Assembly (NCBI GenBank): GCA_947175035.1
Contig: CAMWLG010000028.1
Span: 1-41,605 of the forward strand
Direction of reading: 5' to 3'
DNA from: an uncultured Lachnospiraceae bacterium
Lineage (GTDB): Bacteria > Bacillota > Clostridia > Lachnospirales > Lachnospiraceae
DNA length: 41,605 bases
Of this stretch, positions 27,346 to 37,084 are shown piece after piece; the stretch's first letter is position 1; the number at the start of each line of letters is the position of its first letter. The translations under genes were made by a program, and so were the position numbers. The notes beneath the pieces are model-generated. The model saw nothing but the letters and a program-made list of their open reading frames with translations, ran no database searches and was not told the DNA's origin.

Positions 27346-27419
27346 AGCATAAATTTTAACTGTTTAAAGGTTAGATCTGAACAGTAAACAAAAATATTAT
27401 AAAAAAGGAAAATTTTGGA

Positions 27420-29441
27420 TTGAAATGGAAAAATAATAGTCGAAATCAAAAGATAAGCCGCCATGACAGAATACAGATGAAGGTATGGATTTGTGTATTA
27501 GGCTGCTTACTATTGCTATTTCTCTTTATCGGCAGGCTGCATGTGCTCCTCGATCATTCGGAGGAACCAGAACCGGAGCCACATATTTCTGTGGTGGAGA
27601 AGCTGTCTAATGTGTGGATTATCGAGGCGGGCGAGGACAGTCTATTGCTCTACAGGGACGGCGTGGAGGAGAGCTATGATTATGGCACGGTAGAGGTGTC
27701 GGCCGGCGATGATACCAAGGGAAGTGAAATGCAATTGCAGCTGTATCAGCCGGAATGGGGCATCAGGGAGCAGGTGGCGGACGTCACGCTCACTGACGGC
27801 TGCGTGACACATGTGGAAGTGCTGACAGAGAAGCTTCATGGTATTATTCTCAGCGCGGATGAGGCGTCTGTGGAGGTAGAAGGGTATGGCAGGCTGCCTT
27901 TAGCGTCAGACTACAGGGGATACCGTATCTATAATACGCTTGCCATGTGCAGCTACAAGGATTTGGCGTTTGGCTATGATTTTGCGGATCTGGTCATGGA
28001 AGATGGCGAGGTGTGCGGTATTCTCATGGTGCGCGAGGAGACCATGGATTCCATCCGTGTGTTGATAAAGACGGGGGATTATGCCGGAAATCTGCATGAG
28101 AAGGTGGTGCTTTCTGCGGACACGGATTTCGTGATTCGATATGGTGCTTCCGGGCAGGAGGCGGAGGAGTTACATACTGTCGGGGAAGAGATTGTCATTG
28201 ACCGGGCCAGCGATTATTTTGCAGGGGAGAGGATCGAGATCCAGCCCACTGTGCTGACAGGCAAGATTTTGCTCAAAAATGTAAACCGCAGCCAGGGCGT
28301 GCCCGGATATCGGGGACACATGGAGCTGACTTTGGAGCCTAAAGGAATCGCCGTAGTCAATGAGGTGTCGTTGGAGGAGTATCTGTATTCCGTGGTGCCC
28401 AGTGAGATGCCGGCATCCTATGCAGAGGAGGCGTTGAAAGCGCAGGCAATCTGTGCCAGAACTTATGCCTATGGGCATATGCAGCATGCCGCTTATCCAG
28501 GCTATGGCGCACATGTGGATGACAGTACTTCCTATCAGGTGTATAATAATATTTTAGAGCAGGAGAGCACTACCCGGGCAGTGAAGGAGACCCATGGACA
28601 GCTTTTGCGCACGGCGCAGGGAGGGCTTGCAGGCACCTATTATTATTCTACCTCCTGTGGAATGGGGAGCGACGCTAATGTGTGGAAGACCGCGGAGGCG
28701 GCAGAAATTACTTACTTGAAGGCGGAAGCAATCAATGAGGCTGTCATGCAGGAGAAATTGATGCTCAGAGAACAGATGGCGGCGAGTCAGACAGGTGCGG
28801 AGTCGGAATATATAGGGGTGTCAGCAAAACTGAATCAGGGGGAAGCGCTTCGGGAGGAGAAAGCATTTGCGGATTTTATCACACAGACCAACAGTGGTGA
28901 TTTTGAGGCGGAAGAGGGATGGTATCGTTGGAGCTATGACGTGCCAAAACTGTCTGTGGAGCATATTTATGAGGTCATAAAAAAGCGTTACCAAGCGAAC
29001 AGCAATCTGGTATTGACCTTGAAAAAGGAGGCGTATATCAGCGAGGAACCGAAAGAATTTACCGAGATTAAGAAATTGTATATTGCGGTCAGAGGGAGCG
29101 GCGGAGTGGCGGATGAATTGGTGATTGAGACGGATCAAGGGACTTATAAAGTGATTTCCGAGCACAACATCCGATATGTGCTGTGTGACGGGGAGAGCAA
29201 GGTAAAACGCCAGAATGGAAGCGAGGTTGAGATGCCTAATTTATTGCCCAGCGGATTCTTTGTGATAGAGACTAGCAAAAAGAATGAAAATGTGGTAGGA
29301 TATAAACTGGTAGGTGGCGGCTTTGGTCACGGCGTGGGTATGAGCCAGAATGGAGCGAAGGCGATGGCGAAGCGTGGCTATTCCTGTGAGGAGATTTTGC
29401 TGTTTTTCTATGAGGATTGCAAATTGGAGAGCGTTTATTAA
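27420..29441 (+). CDS. SpoIID/LytB domain protein
   Basis: 673 residues. A membrane anchor lies at about residues 24-42 (WICVLGCLLLLFLFIGRL), followed by a long extracellular region. The SpoIID domain starts near residue 300: VSLEEYLYSVVPSEMPASYA with the likely catalytic glutamate E329, then KAQAICARTYAY and STSCGMGSDANVWKT, and the family's ending GGGFGHGVGMSQNGAKAMA near residue 640. SpoIID proteins are peptidoglycan lytic transglycosylases acting in spore engulfment or cell-wall remodelling. The reading frame begins with TTG at 27420, preceded by aagga about 10 bases upstream; the first ATG is at codon 22, with no good site. It is larger than B. subtilis SpoIID, and no other sporulation genes are near. 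Confidence 0.88.
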   Translation: MKWKNNSRNQKISRHDRIQMKVWICVLGCLLLLFLFIGRLHVLLDHSEEPEPEPHISVVEKLSNVWIIEAGEDSLLLYRDGVEESYDYGTVEVSAGDDTKGSEMQLQLYQPEWGIREQVADVTLTDGCVTHVEVLTEKLHGIILSADEASVEVEGYGRLPLASDYRGYRIYNTLAMCSYKDLAFGYDFADLVMEDGEVCGILMVREETMDSIRVLIKTGDYAGNLHEKVVLSADTDFVIRYGASGQEAEELHTVGEEIVIDRASDYFAGERIEIQPTVLTGKILLKNVNRSQGVPGYRGHMELTLEPKGIAVVNEVSLEEYLYSVVPSEMPASYAEEALKAQAICARTYAYGHMQHAAYPGYGAHVDDSTSYQVYNNILEQESTTRAVKETHGQLLRTAQGGLAGTYYYSTSCGMGSDANVWKTAEAAEITYLKAEAINEAVMQEKLMLREQMAASQTGAESEYIGVSAKLNQGEALREEKAFADFITQTNSGDFEAEEGWYRWSYDVPKLSVEHIYEVIKKRYQANSNLVLTLKKEAYISEEPKEFTEIKKLYIAVRGSGGVADELVIETDQGTYKVISEHNIRYVLCDGESKVKRQNGSEVEMPNLLPSGFFVIETSKKNENVVGYKLVGGGFGHGVGMSQNGAKAMAKRGYSCEEILLFFYEDCKLESVY

Positions 29442-29452
29442 AGGGGGCCAGG

Positions 29453-30283
29453 ATGCTTCGCAAGACTTTTATTATTTCTCGTGACTTTTCAGATAAAATG
29501 AGAAAGAAAAATATTGCTACATATGCTGCCAGCACCGCTTTTTTCTTTTTCCTGTCACTGGTTCCCATGTTAATGGTGATCAGTGCGATATTGCCATACA
29601 CGCCGCTCACGGAGGATAATCTGGTGATGGCGGTGACAGAGGTGACACCGGCGGCGGTGGATGCCATTGCCACGGAGGTGATAGAGGAGGTCTATCAGAA
29701 GTCCGCGGGGGCGCTGTCCATTGCGATCATCGCCACGATCTGGTCCGCGGGAAAAGGAGTCCTGGCGTTAATGCGGGGCTTGAATGCCATCCATGACGTG
29801 GAGGAGAAGCGCAATTATTTTGCCATTCGCAGTATTGCCTCTTTTTATACGATCGTGATGTTGTTGGTCATCATCCTCTTCCTGTTTGTTATGGTGTTCG
29901 GCAATCAGGTGGTGAATCTGGCATTGCACAGAATGCCGCAGCTTCAGGCATTGGTCTCTATCTATATGGAGTTTCGGTTTCTTTTGGTGTGGGTGTGCCT
30001 CACGGTGCTTTTTGCGGCGGTCTATGCCTATGTGCCGGACAAAAAGCTTTGCTTTAAGGAGCAGATCCCCGGAGCGAGTTTTACTGCCGTGGTATGGAGT
30101 GTCTTTTCATGGGGATTTTCCCTGTATGTGAGCCGTTCCGGAGCTTACAGCATTTATGGCAGCCTGTCTATCATCGTGATTGTCATGCTTTGGATGTATC
30201 TTGGTGTGTATATTATTATGATAGGTGCCTATATCAACCAGTATTTTGAGCCGGTGAATAAAGTGTTGATGGGAAAAAATTAA
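29453..30283 (+). CDS. YihY/virulence factor BrkB family membrane protein
   Basis: 276 residues with about six transmembrane helices. The family hallmarks are at the start (YAASTAFFFFLSLVPMLMVI) and end (GAYSIYGSLSIIVIVMLWMY, then IGAYIN). The frame is open from 29417, but the ATG at 29453 follows a purine site (aaaggggg) and starts the conserved region. It was once thought to be RNase BN, which was disproved for this family; its function is not established. It starts 12 bases after the SpoIID-like stop, so the two are probably in one transcript. Confidence 0.9.
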   Translation: MLRKTFIISRDFSDKMRKKNIATYAASTAFFFFLSLVPMLMVISAILPYTPLTEDNLVMAVTEVTPAAVDAIATEVIEEVYQKSAGALSIAIIATIWSAGKGVLALMRGLNAIHDVEEKRNYFAIRSIASFYTIVMLLVIILFLFVMVFGNQVVNLALHRMPQLQALVSIYMEFRFLLVWVCLTVLFAAVYAYVPDKKLCFKEQIPGASFTAVVWSVFSWGFSLYVSRSGAYSIYGSLSIIVIVMLWMYLGVYIIMIGAYINQYFEPVNKVLMGKN

Positions 30284-30323
30284 ATAGGATTCTAAAATAT
30301 AGTTCTCTGAAAGGTACTTATAG

Positions 30324-31424
30324 ATGTTAGATAAGTTGTGGAAATACATATCAAGAAAGAATAAGCTATTTTCATCGCAGGAGCGGAGTATGATGCTGTT
30401 GTCCGTGGGGTTGGGACTGTATCATTTCTGCCTGTTGATGTTGTATGTTTACTATGAGATAGATGTTTTGACCGTGGTGAATATTTTTAGTGTGCTGCTA
30501 TATATTATCTGCGCTATTGCCCTGCATAAGAAAGTGAAAATTTTGTATGTCCTGCGGATTTGTTATGCCGAGATCATTATGCAGGTGCTGGTTGCGGGTG
30601 CTATGATAGGCTATGAGTGCGGTTTTCAGTTCTATCTGCTGGCGATTACCTGCCATGCCTTCTACTTGGCGTACATCTATCGGAATGATAAAAGGGTGAA
30701 TCCGCTGAATTATGTTCTGGTTGATGCGGCGACATTCATTATATTGAGGTGGTGGACTAATCGCATCCCGCCGGTCTATGCGTTTCGGGATCCTGAGGTG
30801 GCTGGTGTCCTTTATATCTTGAATTACTTTACGGCGATCATAGTTATCGCGGGTTCCATGACGGCTCTTCTTGCACAGATCGTCCTTCTGGAAGGGCGGC
30901 TTCTTCAGGAGAATAAGGACTTGGAGGTATTGTCCCAAACGGATGCGCTCACAGGTCTTGTGAATCGGCGCGCGATTGAGGAAAAGTATGAACACATGCG
31001 GCAGAATGCCGAGCAGTATGCGGTGATCATGGGTGATATAGATAATTTTAAACACATTAATGATACCTATGGGCATAATGTCGGTGACGCGGTGCTGCGT
31101 CGGGTGGCGGAGATATTCAGCGACTCTATTCGGGGAGAAGATGTGGTCTGCAGGTGGGGAGGCGAGGAGATTCTGGTAGTACTTCCTCTCTGCAAAATGG
31201 AGGGCGCGGAGTTGACAGCAAAGCGGATTATGGATAGAATGAGGAGAGCCCGGGTGAAGACGGATGCAGGAGAAGTGATTCATTTCACGATGACGTTTGG
31301 CATTGCCGAGTCAAGCGAGGGCGAGGGGTTGAAAGAAGTGGTGAAGGCGGCTGACGACAGGCTCTATGAGGGCAAGTCGAGAGGGAAGAATTGTATTATT
31401 TCCAAGCAAAAGAGACTCGCCTGA
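30324..31424 (+). CDS. membrane GGDEF protein (diguanylate cyclase)
   Basis: 366 residues. Five or six transmembrane segments fill residues 20-190. A linker helix leads to a GGDEF domain (residues about 205-365) starting SQTDALTGLVNRRAIEEKY. The active-site motif is GGEEI (279-283), a permitted variant, and a product-inhibition site RGED lies five residues before it. It should make cyclic di-GMP and be feedback-inhibited. The ribosome site is weak (aaagg). Confidence 0.92.
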   Translation: MLDKLWKYISRKNKLFSSQERSMMLLSVGLGLYHFCLLMLYVYYEIDVLTVVNIFSVLLYIICAIALHKKVKILYVLRICYAEIIMQVLVAGAMIGYECGFQFYLLAITCHAFYLAYIYRNDKRVNPLNYVLVDAATFIILRWWTNRIPPVYAFRDPEVAGVLYILNYFTAIIVIAGSMTALLAQIVLLEGRLLQENKDLEVLSQTDALTGLVNRRAIEEKYEHMRQNAEQYAVIMGDIDNFKHINDTYGHNVGDAVLRRVAEIFSDSIRGEDVVCRWGGEEILVVLPLCKMEGAELTAKRIMDRMRRARVKTDAGEVIHFTMTFGIAESSEGEGLKEVVKAADDRLYEGKSRGKNCIISKQKRLA

Positions 31425-31449
31425 AAAAATACAAATCGAGGGATGGAAA

Positions 31450-33096
31450 GTGGAGCAGAATACAGATTCGAAATATCGGATGAGAATCACAAGATTATTT
31501 GCGGGAATGTATATTCTTGTCTTGATTACTGCAATTTTAGGAATCATTGCCGTAGCGCGGCATGGTTCATCCGGGGCGCGATATGACGACTTTGGAGACG
31601 GATGGACAACCGGAAGCGGGGAGACGGTGGATTTAAAGCATTTGGAGGAATTCGGTACTGTTTTTAAGGACATACCACAGCTTTCCGCGGATCAGATTCT
31701 TTTTTTTCATGCGAAAAGCACTAATTTACAGGTTTTTATTGGTGATGAGCCGGTGTATCAGACCGATGTCTATGCAAAGCCTCTGTTTGGCAAGACACCG
31801 GGCTCTTATTTTGTGCGGATTCCGATTCTTAAGGAAGATTCGGGCAAGCTGCTCACGATCAAGGCTGATTCGCCCTATGGCGATGGCAGCGGCAGGATAT
31901 ATGATATGAGCCTTGGCAGCGGGATTGATATCTGGTCAGACAATGTGCAGGAGAAGCTTCCCGGTTTTTTGATAAATATTATTATTACATTTATCGGGGG
32001 CTTTTTAGTAGTTATGTACTTTCCGCTAAAAAGGCTGAATCTTGCTCTGTATGAAATGTTGTATCTGGGCTTATTTTCCCTAAATATAGGAATCTATATG
32101 TCGACGGATTGCGGTCTTTTGAGTATCGTGACAGGCAATGAGGCCTTCTGGCACATGGTCGCGGAGCTGTGGATGATGACCATCGTCATTCCTTTGACCT
32201 GTTATCTGGACTGTAAATATCCCGGCAAGAACAATCGGGTAATTGTCTATCTGACATCAGCCTACTGTATGGCAGAGTTCGCCCTTTGCTATATTGCACA
32301 TTGGCTGGAGTGGAAGGATTATCATGAGCTGATCATACTCACCCACATCAGTTATGGCATTATCATCATCTACTTTACCTATTGTGTCGTTCGCAGTATG
32401 GTTGGAAAGACACGGGGGAAAAAGGGATATCTGACGGGACCGATTTTTATCTTTATCGGCGTGGTGATGGACATTTTGAACCGGGGAGTCGGGTTTTTTG
32501 CGGACAACACCATGTTTACCCGAATCGGGATGCTGGTATTCCTGATGTTTGAGGGATTGCAGATCATTGAGAAGGTGATGATGCAGTACCAGCAGGGATT
32601 GAAGGCTCAGATTTTGGGCAGACTGGCTTATTATGACGGTTTGACGGATCTGTTAAACCGCACTTCCTTTATCGAGGCACAGGAAAAAATGGAGCGGGAG
32701 CATACCTGTGGTCTGATTGCGGTGTTTGACGCTAATTACCTGAAGAAGATCAATGATACCTTGGGACATTTGAAGGGGGATGAACTGATTGTCACGATAG
32801 CGGAGGCGATTAAAGCTTTCTTTGGCGATATCGGGAACTGTTACCGCATCGGTGGGGACGAGTTCGTGCTGTTGACGGGGAAGGATTTCAGCATGAAGCA
32901 ATTTACGGAGCAGTTGGAGCGGCTGCCGGATTATTTGGCGGAGAAGAGTGTGGAAAAGGGAATCCCGATCTCCGTGGCCGTGGGGTACACGGTGTGGGAT
33001 GACACAAAGCATCAATGCTTTCATGATTTCTTGAACGAGGCGGATGGCTATATGTATGAAAACAAGAAGCAGATGAAGGCTCAGAGGGAGGAGTAA
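31450..33096 (+). CDS. sensor GGDEF protein (diguanylate cyclase)
   Basis: The frame is open from an ATG at 31366 inside the previous gene, but GTG at 31450 has gaggga six bases upstream and gives a proper membrane start (548 residues), 25 bases after the upstream stop. A signal/anchor helix is followed by an extracellular domain of about 140 residues (rich in D/G, jelly-roll-like as in 7TMR-DISM sensors), then seven or so helices, then GGDEF. The active site is the canonical GGDEF at 468-472. No RxxD inhibition site precedes it, unlike the neighbour. The ligand is unknown. Confidence 0.88.
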   Translation: MEQNTDSKYRMRITRLFAGMYILVLITAILGIIAVARHGSSGARYDDFGDGWTTGSGETVDLKHLEEFGTVFKDIPQLSADQILFFHAKSTNLQVFIGDEPVYQTDVYAKPLFGKTPGSYFVRIPILKEDSGKLLTIKADSPYGDGSGRIYDMSLGSGIDIWSDNVQEKLPGFLINIIITFIGGFLVVMYFPLKRLNLALYEMLYLGLFSLNIGIYMSTDCGLLSIVTGNEAFWHMVAELWMMTIVIPLTCYLDCKYPGKNNRVIVYLTSAYCMAEFALCYIAHWLEWKDYHELIILTHISYGIIIIYFTYCVVRSMVGKTRGKKGYLTGPIFIFIGVVMDILNRGVGFFADNTMFTRIGMLVFLMFEGLQIIEKVMMQYQQGLKAQILGRLAYYDGLTDLLNRTSFIEAQEKMEREHTCGLIAVFDANYLKKINDTLGHLKGDELIVTIAEAIKAFFGDIGNCYRIGGDEFVLLTGKDFSMKQFTEQLERLPDYLAEKSVEKGIPISVAVGYTVWDDTKHQCFHDFLNEADGYMYENKKQMKAQREE

Positions 33097-33105
33097 AACA
33101 GATGC

Positions 33106-33134
33106 TTGACATTTTTCCATAAATTCACTACAAT
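33106..33134 (+). promoter_or_regulatory. strong promoter of the pheS T-box leader
   Basis: -35 ttgaca (33106-33111, perfect), 17-base spacer, -10 tacaat (33129-33134). It starts 10 bases after the GGDEF stop. The transcript should begin near 33141. Confidence 0.85.
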
Positions 33135-33140
33135 AGTTGT

Positions 33141-33461
33141 CAGTGAAAAAGCGATGATGGTGTACAGTAGGATTTCATTTTCTGTCAGAGAGAGGGGGCC
33201 ATTGGCTGGAAGCCCTTTTCAGTTCAGATGAAATGCTGAATTTCCCACCGGAGCTGCCCGAGGGAACATATGGGGGCCAAAAGCGTTGCCCGTATCAGTA
33301 GTTTGGGACGGTTCGCGCACGTTAAGCGTAAGAGGAGAGCCTGACCGTCATAAGGCGTGGAATCAAATGCCATGTCAATGCTTGCAGAGTCAGGAAAAAG
33401 GGTGGTACCGCGTGATTTGTTGTTTACGTCCCTTGCTGAGCAGATCAGCAGGGGATTTTTA
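33141..33461 (+). promoter_or_regulatory. T-box riboswitch, phenylalanine specific
   Basis: The leader has the conserved T-box agggtggtaccgcg at 33399-33412, stem I elements (cagagagagggggcc, then ggctggaagcc), and a terminator made of gtcccttgctga (33428-33439) and tcagcaggggat (33445-33456) followed by five T. A candidate specifier codon TTC (Phe) lies at 33242-33244 after gctgaat, which fits the pheS gene downstream. Uncharged tRNA-Phe would favour the antiterminator so that pheST is expressed. Confidence 0.93.
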
Positions 33462-33530
33462 TGTTGTACAAAGAAATCAAAATAAGAATCAAAACAAGAA
33501 AACGCGCTTCAGCGCAGAAAGAGGAGTAAA

Positions 33531-34550
33531 ATGAAAGCCAAGTTAGACCAAATCAGGGAACAAGCCCTGGCACAGATTAGGAACTGTGACACCACAGACA
33601 AGCTGAATGAGATCCGTGTGGGGATTCTGGGCAAGAAGGGAGAGCTCACCAGTGTCCTTAAGTCCATGAAGGATGTGGCGCCGGAGGAGAGACCCCAGGT
33701 AGGGCAGTGGGTGAATGATGCCCGGGCGGAGATTGAGAAGGTGCTTGAGGAGCATCGGACCAAATTGGAGCGGGCCGTGCGGGAGGCCAGGATGAAGGCG
33801 GAGGTCATCGACGTGACACTCCCTGCCAAGAAGGCGGAGATTGGGCACAGACATCCCAATACCATCGCCTTGGAGGAGGTGGAGCGCATCTTTATCGGCA
33901 TGGGTTACGAGGTGGTGGAAGGCCCCGAGGTGGAGAGGGATTATTATAACTTTGAGGCATTGAATATTCCCGCCGATCATCCCGCCAAGGATGAGCAGGA
34001 CACCTTTTATATCAATGGGGATATCCTGCTTCGCACTCAGACTTCCGGTGTGCAGGTACACGAGATGGAGAAGGGAAAGCTGCCCATCCGCATGATTGCT
34101 CCCGGAAGGGTGTTTCGCGCGGACGAGGTGGATGCCACCCACTCCCCTTCCTTTCATCAAATTGAAGGTCTGGTGATTGACAAAAATATTACTTTTGCAG
34201 ACTTGAAGGGAACGTTGGCGGAGTTTGCCAAGGAGCTGTTCGGGGAGGGCACAAAGGTGAAGTTCCGCCCCCATCATTTCCCTTTCACGGAGCCCAGCGC
34301 TGAGATGGATGTGACCTGTTTTAAATGCGGAGGGAAGGGCTGTCGTTTCTGTAAGGGCGAGGGCTGGATTGAGATTCTTGGCTGTGGCATGGTGCATCCC
34401 CATGTGTTGGAGATGAGTAAGATTGACCCGGAGGAGTATTCTGGATTTGCTTTCGGCGTAGGTTTGGAGCGTATCGCCCTCTTGAAATATGAGATTGACG
34501 ATATGAGACTTTTGTATGAGAATGATATCCGTTTCCTGAAGCAGTTCTAA
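33531..34550 (+). CDS. pheS: phenylalanine--tRNA ligase subunit alpha
   Basis: 339 residues, normal length. An N-terminal coiled coil (residues 1-85) precedes the class II core. Motif 2 reads FRADEVDATHSPSFHQIEG and motif 3 GVGLERIALLKYE. A CFKCGGKGCRFC zinc-like insertion lies near residue 265, as in many Firmicutes PheS. It is under the control of the T-box upstream; pheT follows 46 bases later. The site gaggagt precedes the ATG. Confidence 0.98.
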   Translation: MKAKLDQIREQALAQIRNCDTTDKLNEIRVGILGKKGELTSVLKSMKDVAPEERPQVGQWVNDARAEIEKVLEEHRTKLERAVREARMKAEVIDVTLPAKKAEIGHRHPNTIALEEVERIFIGMGYEVVEGPEVERDYYNFEALNIPADHPAKDEQDTFYINGDILLRTQTSGVQVHEMEKGKLPIRMIAPGRVFRADEVDATHSPSFHQIEGLVIDKNITFADLKGTLAEFAKELFGEGTKVKFRPHHFPFTEPSAEMDVTCFKCGGKGCRFCKGEGWIEILGCGMVHPHVLEMSKIDPEEYSGFAFGVGLERIALLKYEIDDMRLLYENDIRFLKQF

Positions 34551-34596
34551 GGATAGATATGTAATATTAAGTGTTGAATAGAAAGGAAGATGAAAA

Positions 34597-37023
34597 ATGA
34601 ACACATCCTTATCATGGATTAAAGCATATGTGCCTGACCTTGACTGCACGGCACAGGAATATCGCGATGCGATGACGCTGACCGGCACAAAAGTGGAAGG
34701 TTTTGAAAGAAAAGACAAGAATTTGGACAAGATAGTAGTGGGGCAGATCGAGAAGATTGACCGTCATCCCGATGCGGATAAGCTGGTGGTATGCCAGGTG
34801 AATATCGGAACAGAAACGATTCAGATCGTCACGGGCGCGCCCAATGTGAAAGAGGGGCAGAAAGTGCCCGTGGTGCTGGACGGCGGCAAGGTGGCAGGCG
34901 GCCACGACGGCGGCCCGCTTCCCGAGGACGGCATTGCCATCAAGGCGGGCAAGCTTCGGGGCGTGGAGTCAAACGGCATGATGTGCTCCATCGAGGAGCT
35001 CGGGTCGAATCGCGATATGTATCCCGAGGCGCCGGAGGAGGGAATTTATATTTTCAAGGATGATGTGGAGGTAGGCGCTGACGCGGTGGAGCTGCTGGGG
35101 CTACGCGACACTGTTTTCGAGTATGAGGTGACGTCAAACCGCGTGGATTGTTACAGTGTGTTGGGAATCGCCAGAGAGGCCGCCGCGACATTCAGAAAGC
35201 CCTTTCATCCCCCTGTGGTAAAGGCGTGCGGCAACGGGGAGGATGTGAATGATTATGTGTCCGTGGAGGTGAAGGACACCGATCTATGTACAAGATACTG
35301 TGCGAGAGTCTGCAAGAATATCAAGATTGGGCCTTCTCCGGAATGGATGCAGAGAAGGCTTGCTTCCAGCGGCATCCGCCCGATCAACAATCTGGTGGAT
35401 ATCACCAACTATGTGATGGAGGAGTATGGTCAGCCCATGCATGCCTTTGACTTAGACACCGTGGAGGGACATAAGATCATTGTCCGCCGGGCTAAGGATG
35501 GCGACCAGTTCCAGACCTTAGATGGCCAGATGAGAAAGCTGGACGGCGAGGTGTTGATGATCTGTGACGCCGAGAAGGAGATTGGTATTGCGGGAATCAT
35601 GGGCGGTGAGAATTCCAAGATCACGGATGATGTTCACACGGTGCTCTTTGAGGCGGCAATTTTTAACGGAGCTAATATCCGTAAGTCTGCCAAGAGATTG
35701 GGGCTTCGGACGGATGCCTCCGGCAAATTTGAGAAGGGATTGGAGCCCCGCAATGCGGAAGATGCCATCAACCGCGCCTGCCAGTTGATTGAGGAGCTGG
35801 GCTGCGGCGAAGTAGTAGGGGGGATAGTGGACGTAAAGGAACCGATCCCAGAGTTGCGCGAACTGCCCTTTGAACCGGAGCGTTATAACAGGCTGCTCGG
35901 CACAAATGTAAGAAATGAGGAGATGTTGGAGATTTTCAGCCGGCTGGATATCAGGGCGGTGGAGGAAAACGGACAGATGAAGCTGGTGCTTCCTGCCTTT
36001 CGTCAGGATTTGATCGGTATGGCGGATATCGCGGAGGAAGTGGCGAGATTCTATGGATATGACAAGATTCCCACCACGTTGCCAAGCGGTGAGTCCACCA
36101 ACGGCAAGCTTTCTTATAAGCTTAGAATCGAGCAGAAGGCAAGGGATATCGCGGAGTACTGTGGTTTCTCCCAGGGGATGACTTATTCCTTTGAGAGCCC
36201 CAAGGTGTTTGACAAATTGCTCCTGTCCGCAGATGACAAGCTGAGAAAGACTGTCACCATCTCCAATCCTTTGGGGGAGGACTTCTCGATCATGCGGACA
36301 ATTTCCCTGAACGGGATGCTGACCAGCCTTGCCACCAATTACAACAGAAGAAACAAAAATGTAAAGCTCTATGAATTGGGCAACATTTATATTCCCAAGG
36401 CTTTGCCTGTGACGGAGCTGCCTGATGAGAGGATGCAATTTACCCTGGGCTTCTATGGGGAAGGAGACTTCTTCACCATGAAGGGTGTGATTGAGGAGTT
36501 TCTGGAGAGTGTGGGCTTGAAGGATAAGAAAGAGTACGACCCGAATGCGGGCAAGACCTTCCTGCATCCCGGACGGCAGGCTTTGGTGAAATACCAGGGA
36601 CATGTGCTGGGATACTTTGGAGAAGTGCATCCCGAGGTCTGTGACACTTATGGCATTGGAACGAAGGCTTATGTGGCAGTGTTGGATATGCCGGAGGTTG
36701 TACCCCTTACCACCTTTGACAGAAAGTATGAGGGCATTGCAAGATTCCCCGCGGTGAGCCGCGATATCAGTATGGTGGTGCCTAAGGAAGTGCTTGTGGG
36801 CCAGATTGAGCAAATGATTGCACAGCGGGGCGGTAAGATATTGGAGAGTTATTCTCTGTTTGACATCTACGAGGGAAGTCAGATTAAGGAGGGCTTCAAG
36901 TCCGTGGCATATTCCATCACATTCCGCGCGAAGGATAAGACCTTGGAGGAGGCAGATGTATCCGCAGCTATGAAGAAGATTTTGAACGGGTTGGAGCAGA
37001 TGGGAATTGAGCTGCGGCAGTGA
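34597..37023 (+). CDS. pheT: phenylalanine--tRNA ligase subunit beta
   Basis: 808 residues. An OB-fold tRNA-binding domain occupies about 40-150 (GQIEKIDRHPDADKLVVCQV), then B3/B4 (YCARVCKNIKIGPSPEWMQ), B5 (about 400-475) and the C-terminal FDX-ACB domain (FPAVSRDISMVV). Forms the heterotetramer with PheS; the B3/B4 domain hydrolyses mischarged Tyr-tRNA. Follows pheS in the same transcript. Site: aaaggaag before the ATG. Confidence 0.98.
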   Translation: MNTSLSWIKAYVPDLDCTAQEYRDAMTLTGTKVEGFERKDKNLDKIVVGQIEKIDRHPDADKLVVCQVNIGTETIQIVTGAPNVKEGQKVPVVLDGGKVAGGHDGGPLPEDGIAIKAGKLRGVESNGMMCSIEELGSNRDMYPEAPEEGIYIFKDDVEVGADAVELLGLRDTVFEYEVTSNRVDCYSVLGIAREAAATFRKPFHPPVVKACGNGEDVNDYVSVEVKDTDLCTRYCARVCKNIKIGPSPEWMQRRLASSGIRPINNLVDITNYVMEEYGQPMHAFDLDTVEGHKIIVRRAKDGDQFQTLDGQMRKLDGEVLMICDAEKEIGIAGIMGGENSKITDDVHTVLFEAAIFNGANIRKSAKRLGLRTDASGKFEKGLEPRNAEDAINRACQLIEELGCGEVVGGIVDVKEPIPELRELPFEPERYNRLLGTNVRNEEMLEIFSRLDIRAVEENGQMKLVLPAFRQDLIGMADIAEEVARFYGYDKIPTTLPSGESTNGKLSYKLRIEQKARDIAEYCGFSQGMTYSFESPKVFDKLLLSADDKLRKTVTISNPLGEDFSIMRTISLNGMLTSLATNYNRRNKNVKLYELGNIYIPKALPVTELPDERMQFTLGFYGEGDFFTMKGVIEEFLESVGLKDKKEYDPNAGKTFLHPGRQALVKYQGHVLGYFGEVHPEVCDTYGIGTKAYVAVLDMPEVVPLTTFDRKYEGIARFPAVSRDISMVVPKEVLVGQIEQMIAQRGGKILESYSLFDIYEGSQIKEGFKSVAYSITFRAKDKTLEEADVSAAMKKILNGLEQMGIELRQ

Positions 37024-37084
37024 TTGTGCGGTTTCCACGGACGGTATAAGAAAGAAAATAGATATGTGAAAGGAATCTGGCAGT

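Noticed and set aside
33286..33534. ORF inside the T-box leader
   Set aside because: Overlaps conserved RNA elements; no family match.
33543..34730. Minus-strand ORF of 395 codons over pheS
   Set aside because: Shadow of pheS; no start signal or domain.
37024..37050. Possible promoter ttgtgc / tataag upstream of the M18 gene
   Set aside because: Spacer of 15 bases and a poor -35; readthrough from pheT is as likely.
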